From positions 868,001 through 932,000 of the forward strand of contig CBDCZY010000002.1 of NCBI GenBank assembly GCA_965224745.1: DNA of 64,000 nucleotides, in the 5' to 3' direction. This document shows positions 54,441 to 63,488 of this stretch, piece by piece. The notes below the pieces were generated by a model. That model did not search any database. It saw only the letters and a program-made list of their open reading frames with translations, and was not told the origin of the DNA. How positions within the stretch are numbered: position 1 is the stretch's first letter; each line of letters begins with the position of its first letter. The position numbers were made by a program, and so were the translations under genes. Source of the stretch: CBDCZY01 sp965224745. GTDB taxonomy: Bacteria; Pseudomonadota; Gammaproteobacteria; Methylococcales; Methylomonadaceae.

Positions 54441-55202
54441 TTAAGCCAGACCCTCTGCTACACAAGGCTTTGCTCTGTTATTTGTAATCTTTAAATAATC
54501 CAGAACGGCTCTTGTTTTCTTATTCAATTGCCTCATTTTTTTCGAAACACCCGTGCTTCCCTTTGATTTAATGAGTCCAATAGCAAATCGTCTAAGACGG
54601 GTCATGTTTTCAGGGCCAAAGCCTGTGCGAATGGTTGAGCGGTCTTCATCAAACACCCAGTCAATAATATAATGACTCACTTCAACTGACCAGTGTCCTC
54701 GCACTTTGTGCAAAACAGTTTGAGGGCTGACTTCCTCTTCTGTTCTACTGGTAACGCCGTAGGCGGTTACCCCTGTCGTTTGACCGCTTTTTTTATCCGT
54801 TATTTCTCTCTCTATTTTATAAGCCTGGGCAACATGCGGAAATGTGACATAAGCGTTCAACTGAGAGGTTGTCCAGATTCTTCTAATTTCTATTCGCCCA
54901 TGCCCCACAGATACTTTGTCTTCATAATCAGCCTGGCGGGTGACGGTTGAAAAATAGACTTCAATATCTTCTAGCAATGTGGGTTGATTGGCTTTAACAC
55001 TCAAATAGTAATGTGCCTTACGCTGCTCCACCAGATATTCGGCAAACTCTGTTTGTGTATTAATGGCATCACTGGTGATATCCTTGTTTCGAATGGGGAT
55101 TAGAGCCAGCAGAATAGGTGCAAACTTGATTTCATTACTCTGCTTCACTTCATCCGAACCGTGTCCAACAGGTAATGTTCCTACTTTTTTTGGGCGTAGC
55201 AA
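54441..55202 (-). CDS. ISAs1-type transposase, C-terminal part (second frame)
   Basis: A 253-codon frame containing the second half of an ISAs1/H-repeat transposase: KQSNEIKFAPILLALIPI, DITSDAINTQTEFAEYLVEQ (catalytic Asp), YYLSVKANQPTLLEDI, and VRGHWSVEVSHYIIDWVFDE with the Glu. It is joined to the upstream frame by a -1 shift at a run of seven A, reading QKK-VGTLPVG. On its own it lacks the first catalytic Asp. Its stop touches the left terminal repeat. Confidence 0.85.
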   Translation of the reverse strand: MLRPKKVGTLPVGHGSDEVKQSNEIKFAPILLALIPIRNKDITSDAINTQTEFAEYLVEQRKAHYYLSVKANQPTLLEDIEVYFSTVTRQADYEDKVSVGHGRIEIRRIWTTSQLNAYVTFPHVAQAYKIEREITDKKSGQTTGVTAYGVTSRTEEEVSPQTVLHKVRGHWSVEVSHYIIDWVFDEDRSTIRTGFGPENMTRLRRFAIGLIKSKGSTGVSKKMRQLNKKTRAVLDYLKITNNRAKPCVAEGLA

Positions 55203-56233
55203 ATGCCTGTGCCATGCCCAACCGCACTCATTATCTGGGTTTGCCGCCCTTTCTCGTCAATGGCGTTGCACATCGTTTTACCATCAATGGCTAATGACTC
55301 GTCATCCTGTGCATAAACAGTATTCCAGGCGATAAAGGCCGCTTCGAGCTCGCTGGGGTCAACTCGCGTCAACACATCTCTAATAATGCTGAGACTGGGA
55401 ACCGTGTATCGTCCTTTTTCATAACGGCAGCGGAAATGTTCTCTGGATTTATGGCTGAGACTGTCAGCCCAGTCGAAAATAGCTTCGTAACTTCGCATCC
55501 CACAAAGTACCGCACCCGCCGCAATTCCCAGTACGGTTGAAAGTCGATGTCGCCGCCCTTGTGGGCGCCGAGGGTCGTTTATATCCATAAAGAAACTCGG
55601 TAATGATCGCATTTGCTGTTTTGTTATTTTCATTTTTATCTCACCTAGATTGAAATGATGACTCAATTGAGGTTGAGATAAAACCGCTTGTGCTCGTCTA
55701 TGCAGGGGTTTAACAAAGATCAGTTTGTTCTGTTCTGACTGAGCAGAATAGCCTGCCGTTGTTCTACGAAAACCACGGGTCATTCCAATTGCCTGCCAGT
55801 TGCTTGCTCTATAAACACCGCCGTGAAATCGCTCTGGGTCGACAAAGGTTTCAACCAGAACAACGGGGTGCTGATATTTTTCAACCCAGTCAGTGGACAA
55901 GCGCTTAAGACACAGTGACAGAATGCGTGAGCCCAGGTTTTTTTCAGTGAAGGAGGGAAGTATCAAAAACCGGCTGTTGTTAACAATCAATTTTAGGCGC
56001 CCCGTCTGGTGACGATAACCCCAGCCTATCCACTGATCACGCGCCGTACATTTTAATGCAGCGGCTGAAAAACTGATCAGTGCAACCCATTGTGACTGAT
56101 AGGTCGACACGTACCAGAGGGTTTCACCAATTTTTGGAATAGCGCCCAGATAATGGTGAGTTTCCATTAACAAGGCATAGGCTGACTCTTCATGTTTTAA
56201 TATGGGTCTCACTGATATCTGTGATAACGGCAT
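55181..56233 (-). CDS. DruA-like (DUF4338) domain fused to ISAs1-type transposase N-terminal part
   Basis: A 350-codon frame. Residues about 1-175 resemble DruA/DUF4338 proteins: YALLMETHHYLGAIPKIGE, VALISFSAAALKCTARDQWIGW, NNSRFLILPSF, NLGSRILSLCLKRLSTDW and ETFVDPERFHGGVYRASNW. From residue 201 an ISAs1 N-terminal domain follows (FFMDINDPRRPQGRRH, LSTVLGIAAGAVLCG) and SLAIDGKTM with the first catalytic Asp. It ends CAA AAA AAG TAG, a slippery heptamer next to the stop. An internal ATG at 55633 with TAGGTGAG before it could also start a transposase without the DruA part. Confidence 0.8.
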   Translation of the reverse strand: MPLSQISVRPILKHEESAYALLMETHHYLGAIPKIGETLWYVSTYQSQWVALISFSAAALKCTARDQWIGWGYRHQTGRLKLIVNNSRFLILPSFTEKNLGSRILSLCLKRLSTDWVEKYQHPVVLVETFVDPERFHGGVYRASNWQAIGMTRGFRRTTAGYSAQSEQNKLIFVKPLHRRAQAVLSQPQLSHHFNLGEIKMKITKQQMRSLPSFFMDINDPRRPQGRRHRLSTVLGIAAGAVLCGMRSYEAIFDWADSLSHKSREHFRCRYEKGRYTVPSLSIIRDVLTRVDPSELEAAFIAWNTVYAQDDESLAIDGKTMCNAIDEKGRQTQIMSAVGHGTGICYAQKK

Positions 56234-56349
56234 AGTTTTTTATCTCAATAAACTTCTTAAAAACTATACTGCGTTATTATGGGTTTGTCCAATTTAAGGG
56301 CTATCTCTTTGCTCTTTATAGCCTGTATGGGTAGAACAAATTAGCCCTG

Positions 56350-56691
56350 CTAGCCTTCTTACAATAGTTAAAGTTTATAAATTCCGAACCAAATTCAACT
56401 GCTTAACAGAAGGAAGTTATCTTAACCTATTGAGTTGTAATAGTAAAAATTAAAACTTATTCCATTATCTTATAAGCTGAGCGGAAAAACCTAATCCTTC
56501 GAAAATAAAACCTATTAAATTGAGTAATGAATCCCTGCCAGCAAAGGTATTCTCTAGGTTTACGACTCTACAAAAAACACAAACACTATAGGCACGCTTC
56601 GGAAAACCACAAATCAATGTGACAAGGTTCGTAACTAAATCGGTAGAGATTGAGCTGACGTGAGTCCTCGCTAAATGAAGAACCAGTTGCT
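56350..56691. other. Gene-free stretch right of the ISAs1 element
   Basis: 342 AT-rich bases between the element and a small secreted-protein gene. I see no frame with a ribosome site, no RNA gene and no strong dyad. Confidence 0.5.
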
Positions 56692-57027
56692 TTAGAATTG
56701 AATCGCTAATCCTATTGCTACAGGTTGACTGAAAAAACCAAATTTCACTTTTGAAGGATCGGAGTGCCGTTTAATTTTAGGCTTTTGATTTAAAACAAAA
56801 GCTGATCGTTTATCACGATTTTTTTCGTTTATTGTAAACGTGTTTGTTTTTGATATATTAGCTAAAACTATTTTTAAATTGCCCGTAGAACTTAACTTAC
56901 GCAACAACCTTTTTTGGTAAAGTGCCTTTTCGCTTGAAGGCATAGCAAAATACGAATGATCTATTTTAAAGGCGTTTGCACTTGACGAAGCAAAAAACAA
57001 ACTAAATATTATCAGTATCTTTTTCAA
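56692..57027 (-). CDS. Small secreted protein, unknown
   Basis: A 111-residue protein with a clear cleavable signal peptide (MKKILIIFSLFFASSSANA). The mature part is basic (KRLLRKLSSTG, NEKNRDKRSAF, KPKIKRHSDPSKVK) and ends in FGFFSQPVAIGLAIQF, whose terminal Phe and alternating hydrophobics resemble a beta strand of an outer-membrane protein. No family recognised. The gene stands alone. Confidence 0.55.
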   Translation of the reverse strand: MKKILIIFSLFFASSSANAFKIDHSYFAMPSSEKALYQKRLLRKLSSTGNLKIVLANISKTNTFTINEKNRDKRSAFVLNQKPKIKRHSDPSKVKFGFFSQPVAIGLAIQF

Positions 57028-57524
57028 TGTTTCTACCTTTGTTTACTATTCAAAATTTACTAGCACGGTTTTTTAACGCTCAAAAATTGTAAAAGATAAC
57101 GCTATTCTTTTTAGAAAGTTGCCAATAAAAATGCGTCGCAAAATTGTGCCGCTTAGAGTACTTCCGGTCAAGAAATTGAGGTTATAATAAATCCCCACAA
57201 GCACATTGAAAATTGCACTTCAGTACAGTTTTAAAATAATTTAAGGAAACCTAAATTAAGGGGGAGAAAAAATGAGGTTGGAAAACGAAATTGGAGGAAA
57301 TTAAAGAGTCAAGTCTTGATATAGTTTTTTTAAAACAGAACTCATTTCCCCTCGCTCTTCCATTAGGGGCTGTAATTTAAAAACAGCTCTACTCACCCCC
57401 AGAAATATGCACCATACCAAATGCTTCGGCTATTTCAGAGAGTTTCGACTGGCTTAACTCTCTGCACAAATATACATGGCCAGTCTAGCTGACAAGTGTT
57501 TTCAAATACTTTATCGATACCACC
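57028..57524. other. Gene-free stretch upstream of the small secreted protein
   Basis: 497 bases. It should contain the promoter of the leftward small gene and the 3' region of rep. A ten-codon frame MRLENEIGGN at about 57272 has GGGGGAG in front but is too short to call. No terminator with a clear T-tract was found. Confidence 0.45.
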
Positions 57525-59540
57525 CTAATCCTGACCCGACCCCAACAAACTTTTAAGACTGGCTAAATTAGCTTTGCCGCGTTGTTTTTGGGTGGCGGGA
57601 TCTAGCTTTGTTTTGTTAGTCCACTCAAGATCGTCTTGCGGCAGTTCTTCCAGAAAGCGGCTGGGCTGGCATTCAACAATTTCGCCGTAACGTTTACGGT
57701 GGGTGCAATAGCTGAGAGTGCAGGTTTTTTGGGCGCGGGTGATACCAACGTAAGCCAGCCGACGCTCTTCCTCGATGGTGTCAGCATCGATACTGTTTTG
57801 GTGGGGTAGCAGGTTTTCTTCCATGCCGATTAGAAAAACGTGTGGGAACTCCAAACCTTTGGCAGAATGCAGCGTCATCAAACTGACCTGATCAGTTTTC
57901 TCCTGTTCTTGGTTGCGATCAAGTATGTCCATCAGCATGATCTTGGCAATTACTTCATCCAGGCTCAGTGACGGCCCATCTTGCGGCTCAGACATTCGTT
58001 GTAACCAATCCATCAACTCGATTACATTGCGTTTTTTTCGTTCTGCCGCCGGTTCGGACTTACTGGTTTCATCCAACCACTGTTCATAACCAATATTTTG
58101 GATCAATTCGTTCAGTATTTTAAAAGTAGCACCCCGTTTTGCCCTGTCTGCAGTATCAACGACCATGCTGCAGAAACGGTTAAGTCGGCGCAATGCTGCT
58201 TCGCTTAACTGAGTCGTCAAACCGATCTCAAAACAAGCGGCAAACAGGCTAACATGTCGTTTGTTTGCATAATCGCCTAACTTCTCTAAAGTGCTAGGAC
58301 CGATTTCACGGCGCGGCGTGTTGATGATCCGAAGGAATGCGGCATCATCGTCTGGATTGACCAGTAACCGAAAGTAGGCCAGGATATCTTTGACCTCGGC
58401 ATAGGCAAAAAACGACGTGCTACCACTGATAAAATAAGGCACGTTATTTTCTCGTAGCGCTTTTTCAAATAGCCTGGATTGATAGTTGCCACGATAAAGA
58501 ATGGCATAGTCCTGGTAATTGCTGCCAGTCTTGAATTTATGATGAACAATTTCCGATACGATCTGTTGCGCTTCGGTCTGCTCGTCTTTATGGCTGAGTA
58601 CCTTGATCGAATCACCATAGCCCTGCTCAGTCCACAGCCTTTTGTCGAACACATGCGAATTATTGGCGATTAAATGATTGGCGACTTTCAAGATGCGACC
58701 GCTGGATCGATAGTTCTGCTCCAACTTGATCACTTTCAAACGAGGAAAGTCTTGTTGTAATTGTCGCAAATTTTCAGGTTGTGCACCCCGCCATGCATAG
58801 ATCGACTGATCATCATCGCCAACCACAGTAAATTGCCCAAGCTTACCAACCAGTAGCCTCATGAATTGATATTGTGTGTGATTGGTATCCTGATACTCAT
58901 CAACCAGTAAATGGCGTATTTTAAGCTGCCACTTTTCCAAAATGTCAGATTGTTGCTGAAAAAGCAGCACTGGTAACAAAATCAGGTCATCGAAATCGAC
59001 CGCATTGTATGCTTTAAGTTGGCGGACGTATGCATGGTAAAGCTTCGCGATAGGTTGTTGTTCGGCAGGAGCAGTGTCTTTGGCTCGCTGATGGGTAACA
59101 AAAGCGTTTTTCCATTGACCAATTTGTCGGCCATAATGTTCGACCTGATCGAGATCCAGGATAGCATCATCATGACGAACCAATTCGCGCAATAGGGTCG
59201 TGCGGTCCTGATCATCAAATAATGAAATAGCTGATTTGTATTCAAGTGCTTTATATTCCTTCCGCAGGATATCAAGTCCGAGCGCATGAAACGTTGAAAC
59301 TTTTAGACCGCGTTGTCGTTTGTCATCCAACCTTTTACCGACCCGCTCTTTCATTTCACGGGACGCTTTATTGGTGAAGGTTAGCGCAACGATATGACGG
59401 GCAGCAATGCCTTGTTCGATGAGCCAAACAATTTTTTCGGTAATAACCCGGGTTTTCCCGCTCCCCGCACCTGCCAGGACCAATAAAGGATGGTCCGTGG
59501 TTTTCACCGCGATTTGTTGTTGAGGGTTAAGTGACGCCAT
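57525..59540 (-). CDS. rep: ATP-dependent DNA helicase Rep
   Basis: A superfamily 1 3'-5' helicase that helps replication forks past obstacles. 671 residues, as expected. Motifs: Walker A GAGSGKT (24-30), FTNKASREMKERV (Ia), LLVDEYQDTNHTQY (II), VVGDDDQSIYAWRGA (III), LEQNYRSSGRIL (IV), LMTLHSAKGLEFPHVFLIG (V) and RRLAYVGITRAQ (VI). N-terminal LNPQQQIAV is the Q motif. Its ATG shares a base with the comM stop (TAATG), so it is the last gene of ubiK-comM-rep. Confidence 0.94.
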   Translation of the reverse strand: MASLNPQQQIAVKTTDHPLLVLAGAGSGKTRVITEKIVWLIEQGIAARHIVALTFTNKASREMKERVGKRLDDKRQRGLKVSTFHALGLDILRKEYKALEYKSAISLFDDQDRTTLLRELVRHDDAILDLDQVEHYGRQIGQWKNAFVTHQRAKDTAPAEQQPIAKLYHAYVRQLKAYNAVDFDDLILLPVLLFQQQSDILEKWQLKIRHLLVDEYQDTNHTQYQFMRLLVGKLGQFTVVGDDDQSIYAWRGAQPENLRQLQQDFPRLKVIKLEQNYRSSGRILKVANHLIANNSHVFDKRLWTEQGYGDSIKVLSHKDEQTEAQQIVSEIVHHKFKTGSNYQDYAILYRGNYQSRLFEKALRENNVPYFISGSTSFFAYAEVKDILAYFRLLVNPDDDAAFLRIINTPRREIGPSTLEKLGDYANKRHVSLFAACFEIGLTTQLSEAALRRLNRFCSMVVDTADRAKRGATFKILNELIQNIGYEQWLDETSKSEPAAERKKRNVIELMDWLQRMSEPQDGPSLSLDEVIAKIMLMDILDRNQEQEKTDQVSLMTLHSAKGLEFPHVFLIGMEENLLPHQNSIDADTIEEERRLAYVGITRAQKTCTLSYCTHRKRYGEIVECQPSRFLEELPQDDLEWTNKTKLDPATQKQRGKANLASLKSLLGSGQD

Positions 59541-61054
59541 TATTGCAAAACTGAACGATCAAGTTTGCGGTAACTGATGGCTTCACTTAAATGCTGAATG
59601 TCAATGTCTTGAGCGTCCGCCAGGTCAGCAATAGTACGAGCCAGTTTCAGAATGCGGTGGTAAGCGCGATTCGACAGCCCAAATTTATTCATGGCTTGTT
59701 CTAATATTTGGTAACCTGCTTCCGAGAGCGCGCAATACTGCTTGATGTCCTTGGTGGTTAGCAAAGCGTTCACCTTATCGGCACGATTGTTGGCGATGTT
59801 GCGTGCTTGGATGATGCGTTGGCGTATCGTTGCACTCTTCTCTTCTACCGTGGTGCTATCGTGTCTCAGCATGTCATGAGAAACGCGAGGTACTTCCAAA
59901 TGCATGTCGATCCGATCGAGTAATGGGCCGGACACTCGCGCACGATAGCGAGCCACTTGTTCGGAAGTACATCGGCAGCGCCCTGAACTATCGCCAAGAT
60001 AACCGCAAGGGCATGGGTTCATCGCAGCAATCAGTTGAAAACGCGCAGGAAAGTTAGCTTGGCGACTGGCCCGTGAAATGGATATATGTCCTGTTTCAAG
60101 AGGTTCTCGCAGTACTTCCAGTACCTTACGATCAAATTCCGGTAATTCATCTAAAAATAACGCTCCATTATGGGCCAGCGAAATTTCACCTGGCTTGGGG
60201 TTACTGCCGCCTCCAACTAATGCCGGTGCGGAAGCTGTATGATGGGGCGCTCTAAAAGGGGGCTTGCGCCAATTTTCAGTAACAAAACCTCCTTCGCTAA
60301 TCGAAGCAATGGCGGCACTTTCAAGCGCTTGCTGCTCGGTCAAAGGCGGCAAAATGGTTGGTAAACGGGACGCCAGCATCGACTTGCCTGTTCCCGGCGG
60401 ACCGAGCATTAATATGTTATGCATACCCGCTGCAGCGATTTCCATGGCCCGTTTGACATGATGCTGGCCGCGAACATCAGCAAAGTCATGAGGATAATCT
60501 GTCGTATCGCCGAAGGGTTCCGTAGTAAAACTGGTAATGGTACTTTGTCCGTTCAAATGAGCGCAGATATCCAGTAAATGCGGAACCGGCACTAATTGCA
60601 GGTTACTGACCAGGCTTGCTTCCTGAACATTATCTGCCGGTAAAATCAATGGCTTGTTAGCAGCCAACGTTTGCAACGCGACGGGTAATACGCCGTTGAT
60701 CGGTCGTAGCTCACCCCCCAAGGATAGCTCCCCAACACATTCGTAGTCAGCGAGCGCTTGTTTGGGTATTTGCTCGGATGCGGCAAGGATGCCCAGCGCT
60801 ATCGCCAGATCGAACCGCCCTCCTTCTTTCGGGATATCTGCGGGTGCCAGATTGATGGTGATACGTTTTTGTGGAAAGTTGAAACGGGAATTAAGTAAAG
60901 CACCGCGAACTCTGTCTTTACTCTCTTTGACAGCGGCCTCTGGGAGGCCGACGATGGACAAACCGGGCAAACCATTGGACAAATGAACTTCGACGGTAAT
61001 CAACGGCGCTTTGACACCGTCGCGACCACGGCTATAAGCTATTGCTAACGACAC
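59540..61054 (-). CDS. comM: YifB-family Mg-chelatase-like AAA+ ATPase (ComM)
   Basis: ComM is a hexameric helicase that extends branch migration during natural transformation. 504 residues: an N-terminal Lon-like domain (VEVHLSNGLPGLSIVGLPEA), Walker A GPPGTGKS at 218-225, FRAPHHTASAPALVGGG, LFLDELPEFDRKVLEVLREP, and a C-terminal Mg-chelatase segment (LSNRAYHRILKLARTIADL). Cys-containing NPCPCGYLGDSSGRCRCT is a typical zinc-like insert. The start is GTG at 61054. It overlaps rep and follows ubiK by 19 bases. Confidence 0.94.
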   Translation of the reverse strand: MSLAIAYSRGRDGVKAPLITVEVHLSNGLPGLSIVGLPEAAVKESKDRVRGALLNSRFNFPQKRITINLAPADIPKEGGRFDLAIALGILAASEQIPKQALADYECVGELSLGGELRPINGVLPVALQTLAANKPLILPADNVQEASLVSNLQLVPVPHLLDICAHLNGQSTITSFTTEPFGDTTDYPHDFADVRGQHHVKRAMEIAAAGMHNILMLGPPGTGKSMLASRLPTILPPLTEQQALESAAIASISEGGFVTENWRKPPFRAPHHTASAPALVGGGSNPKPGEISLAHNGALFLDELPEFDRKVLEVLREPLETGHISISRASRQANFPARFQLIAAMNPCPCGYLGDSSGRCRCTSEQVARYRARVSGPLLDRIDMHLEVPRVSHDMLRHDSTTVEEKSATIRQRIIQARNIANNRADKVNALLTTKDIKQYCALSEAGYQILEQAMNKFGLSNRAYHRILKLARTIADLADAQDIDIQHLSEAISYRKLDRSVLQ

Positions 61055-61073
61055 AAATGCGCCGAAAAATCCT

Positions 61074-61325
61074 TCAGGTAGTTTCCGTGTTTTTTTCCAT
61101 TTCGTTTATCACTTTTTCCAGTTCTTCGAGTTTTTTCCTGGTTTTTGCCAAAACAGCACGTTGCACTTCAAATTCCTCGCGCGTTACCAAGTCCATTTTG
61201 GCAAAACCGCTTTGCAAAATGGATTTAAAATTTTTCTCCATATCTTCTTTCATGCTATGGAGGTTAGACGGCAAAACATCGGACAACCGACTAGAGATTT
61301 CATCAAAAAATTTAGGATCAAACAT
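61074..61325 (-). CDS. ubiK: Ubiquinone biosynthesis accessory factor UbiK
   Basis: A small coiled-coil protein (83 residues) that assists the Ubi complex, also known as the BMFP-domain or YqiC family. MFDPKFFDEISSRLSDVLPS matches the MIDPKKI... start of E. coli UbiK, and a C-terminal coil (REEFEVQRAVLAKTRKKLEE) follows. The frame extends to a TTG at 61367, but the ATG at 61325 aligns with the family start. It is the first gene of a ubiK-comM-rep group, a common arrangement for ubiK-comM. Confidence 0.88.
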   Translation of the reverse strand: MFDPKFFDEISSRLSDVLPSNLHSMKEDMEKNFKSILQSGFAKMDLVTREEFEVQRAVLAKTRKKLEELEKVINEMEKNTETT

Positions 61326-61611
61326 GGGTTGTGGCTCGCAGTTTGTTAGAAAACAATGTGACAGCAAAATTGCTAGGTTGAAAAAAAAGTTAAGCCACTA
61401 AAGGATACACTATCCAAAATAGCAGATGATTTTTTTTCACGATTCTCATCATTTATAATCGAGTTATGATTAACGGATGAAGAAAGTATAAAATAGTCGC
61501 CGGTAAACAAACGCCACCTGACCCGTTTACCATGTTTAGAAATTATCTGTAAGATAGTCAGTAACTATTAAAGACTTGCTTTTAGCTTGTAAAAAAAATT
61601 GGGAGATCGTC

Positions 61612-62442
61612 ATGAAGCTTTATTTATTGCTCTTAATCGCTGCACTTTTTACTCTCGGCTGCGATTCACAGCCAAAAGAAATAATGATTGCCAGCAATCC
61701 TGGTCAAGCCAAAGTCAAATTAGGCCAAGCTGAATTAGGATTGACACCGCTTAAGGTCAAAATAGAGAATGATACCGCCATTGAAGTCAGCAAGCCGGGT
61801 TATCAACCTTTTACCACTGTTTTATCCCCAACTGCAGACCCCAACCTCATCGTAATATTGGTCGAAGATGGGGTAAATCAAATCAATGCTTTGAAGGCTT
61901 CCCCACCGGGTTTACCGCAAACCGGCGCCATGAAGGCGAATGCTCAGCCACCGCAAAAAAGTCAGCCCAATGACACTTTAACCCAAGGATTGCAGCAAAA
62001 CTTACAACTCGGGGCAACAAAAGAAGTATTAGTTGTCAGTAAACCTTGTGATGCTAATGTTCGCCTGAATCAAAAAGACTTAGGTACAACGCCTTTAAAA
62101 GTTACCGTACAAAAAGACTCGGCGATAGAAATCAGTAAGCCGGGGTATCGATCTTACGTCAATATTCTGTCCCCCGGCGACCAGCCTCATTTGATTGTCA
62201 CGTTAAACAAAGAACCAGCAAGAGCCAAGGCAGCAACGCCAAGATTGAGCATTACCAGAGTAAAGCAATTGTATCAACAGGGTAGGATTAATAAATTGGA
62301 TTACTCAGCCAAGATACGACAACTTGAACACCAATTAGAAACCGATCTAATCGATTTGAAAATGTTATATAAGCGCGGTGGGATCAATAGCTATGACTAC
62401 GAACGGCGAGTGCGCGAAATTAAACATCGATACCGAGGGTAA
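61612..62442 (+). CDS. PEGA-domain lipoprotein with two repeated C-terminal helices
   Basis: A 276-residue lipoprotein (lipobox ALFTLGC). Two PEGA repeats: IMIASNPGQAKVKLGQAELG with LTPLKVKIENDTAIEVSKPG, and VLVVSKPCDANVRLNQKDLG with TTPLKVTVQKDSAIEISKPG. A Pro/Gln-rich linker separates them. The C-terminus has two similar SHOCT-like units, LYQQGRINKLDYSAKIRQLE and LYKRGGINSYDYERRVREIK. PEGA domains are beta modules at the cell surface, function unknown. GGGAG six bases before ATG 61612 supports this start over a TTG at 61576. Confidence 0.8.
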   Translation: MKLYLLLLIAALFTLGCDSQPKEIMIASNPGQAKVKLGQAELGLTPLKVKIENDTAIEVSKPGYQPFTTVLSPTADPNLIVILVEDGVNQINALKASPPGLPQTGAMKANAQPPQKSQPNDTLTQGLQQNLQLGATKEVLVVSKPCDANVRLNQKDLGTTPLKVTVQKDSAIEISKPGYRSYVNILSPGDQPHLIVTLNKEPARAKAATPRLSITRVKQLYQQGRINKLDYSAKIRQLEHQLETDLIDLKMLYKRGGINSYDYERRVREIKHRYRG

Positions 62443-62563
62443 TCACCCTAAATTCCTAATACGATCAATGGACTGGCCAAGATTAGAAATTAGAAAGGTG
62501 CGTAATCAAGCAAATTAAAGCATGCCCAAATTAGCTGCGGTATTCATCGTATATTTTTATTGG

Positions 62564-63052
62564 TTATAAAATAACACCTTTGCCCTTGAGCTTTTGTCTC
62601 AAATTTTCCACCCGCTTGCGGTTAACGCCAAAGTCACTATGGCCGGTTCTAGAGGCAGAACGTACATGAATGACTTGCTTTGACTCATCCATTAAGAATT
62701 CAAAATCATCGACAAACCGAAAAATAAGACTGGTGACTTCTGCGTGCAGATAGTTTTCCGTTTGCCCAGTAATACTAGTTCGTTCAATCTCTTTGAGAGT
62801 TGCTCTCAGGGTTTGCCAAGCTTCATTGAATGGCACTGCAAGTTTGAATGGGTCAACCCGATGTGAACCTTCATCCGCTTGGCTGGACACACAGTTTGGG
62901 CTGGCTGGACATGGTGGTAATTGAGTGCGGTTTGTTCTTCCAATAGCAGGTTGCGTCATAAGAATCGTCGAAAACAAGAATAACAAAGACATCATACGAA
63001 AATTTTGAATTGAACGATACATAATCATAAGTCTTAAATTTGCCTTGGTCAT
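62564..63052 (-). CDS. DUF1499-family exported protein
   Basis: A 162-residue protein with an N-terminal hydrophobic segment (MMSLLFLFSTILMTQPAIG) and the DUF1499 domain: PPCPASPNCVSSQADEGSHRVDP, NYLHAEVTSLIFRFVDDFEF and VIHVRSASRTGHSDFGVNR-KRVE. The two Cys of CPASPNC are typical. It is probably periplasmic or a lipoprotein-like membrane protein; the role of this family is unknown. AGGG stands four bases before the ATG at 63052. Confidence 0.85.
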   Translation of the reverse strand: MTKANLRLMIMYRSIQNFRMMSLLFLFSTILMTQPAIGRTNRTQLPPCPASPNCVSSQADEGSHRVDPFKLAVPFNEAWQTLRATLKEIERTSITGQTENYLHAEVTSLIFRFVDDFEFLMDESKQVIHVRSASRTGHSDFGVNRKRVENLRQKLKGKGVIL

Positions 63053-63488
63053 TGCACCCTTTTACCACCAATACAACAGCTTTTGTAGCGATGCATAATA
63101 AAATCTCAATTATCAGTTTAAACAAAACGCCAGGTTTTGCCGGTTAAAAGTTTTTTGTAGGCTGGATTTATTTTATAATCCTTAGATAGTTATTGCTGAG
63201 TGGTGCTATTTGACAACAATTTCATTTACTCTGAATGATCATCAAATTTGGCATGGTAATCTGCAACTAAATTTGGTATTAATTCAGTGAAAAATAACTT
63301 GCTTGGAAGTCAAACTTGCAATGCTTTCTTGAAACAAAATTAATACTTCAACGCGCCAGTCGACTAAATTCGATAAGGAATTATTAGATTGATACAAAGC
63401 TTCTCACTTTTCTTCTATCTCATCATTCAATGCGATTTTTTGAAAGCACCGTTGAGAAAATCATACCCAAGCCTGTTCAAGAATGGGC
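63053..63488. promoter_or_regulatory. Intergenic region with possible leader frame before wecE
   Basis: 436 bases between the divergent DUF1499 gene and wecE. A 20-codon frame MRFFESTVEKIIPKPVQEWA (63431-63493) ends with TGA overlapping the wecE ATG (ATGA), as in translational coupling, but it has no ribosome site. No other gene is seen. Confidence 0.35.

Larger units (their letters stand above)
54425..56349 (-). mobile_element. ISAs1-type insertion sequence carrying a DruA-like domain
   Basis: Perfect 17-bp inverted repeats, CAGGGCTAATTTGTTCT at 54425-54441 and its complement at 56333-56349. The flanks CTAGCCT at 54418-54424 and 56350-56356 are identical, a clear target duplication (7 exact bases; 8 if the imperfect outer base is counted). 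The 1925-bp element holds two overlapping leftward frames that together form one long transposase with an additional N-terminal domain. Confidence 0.92.
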
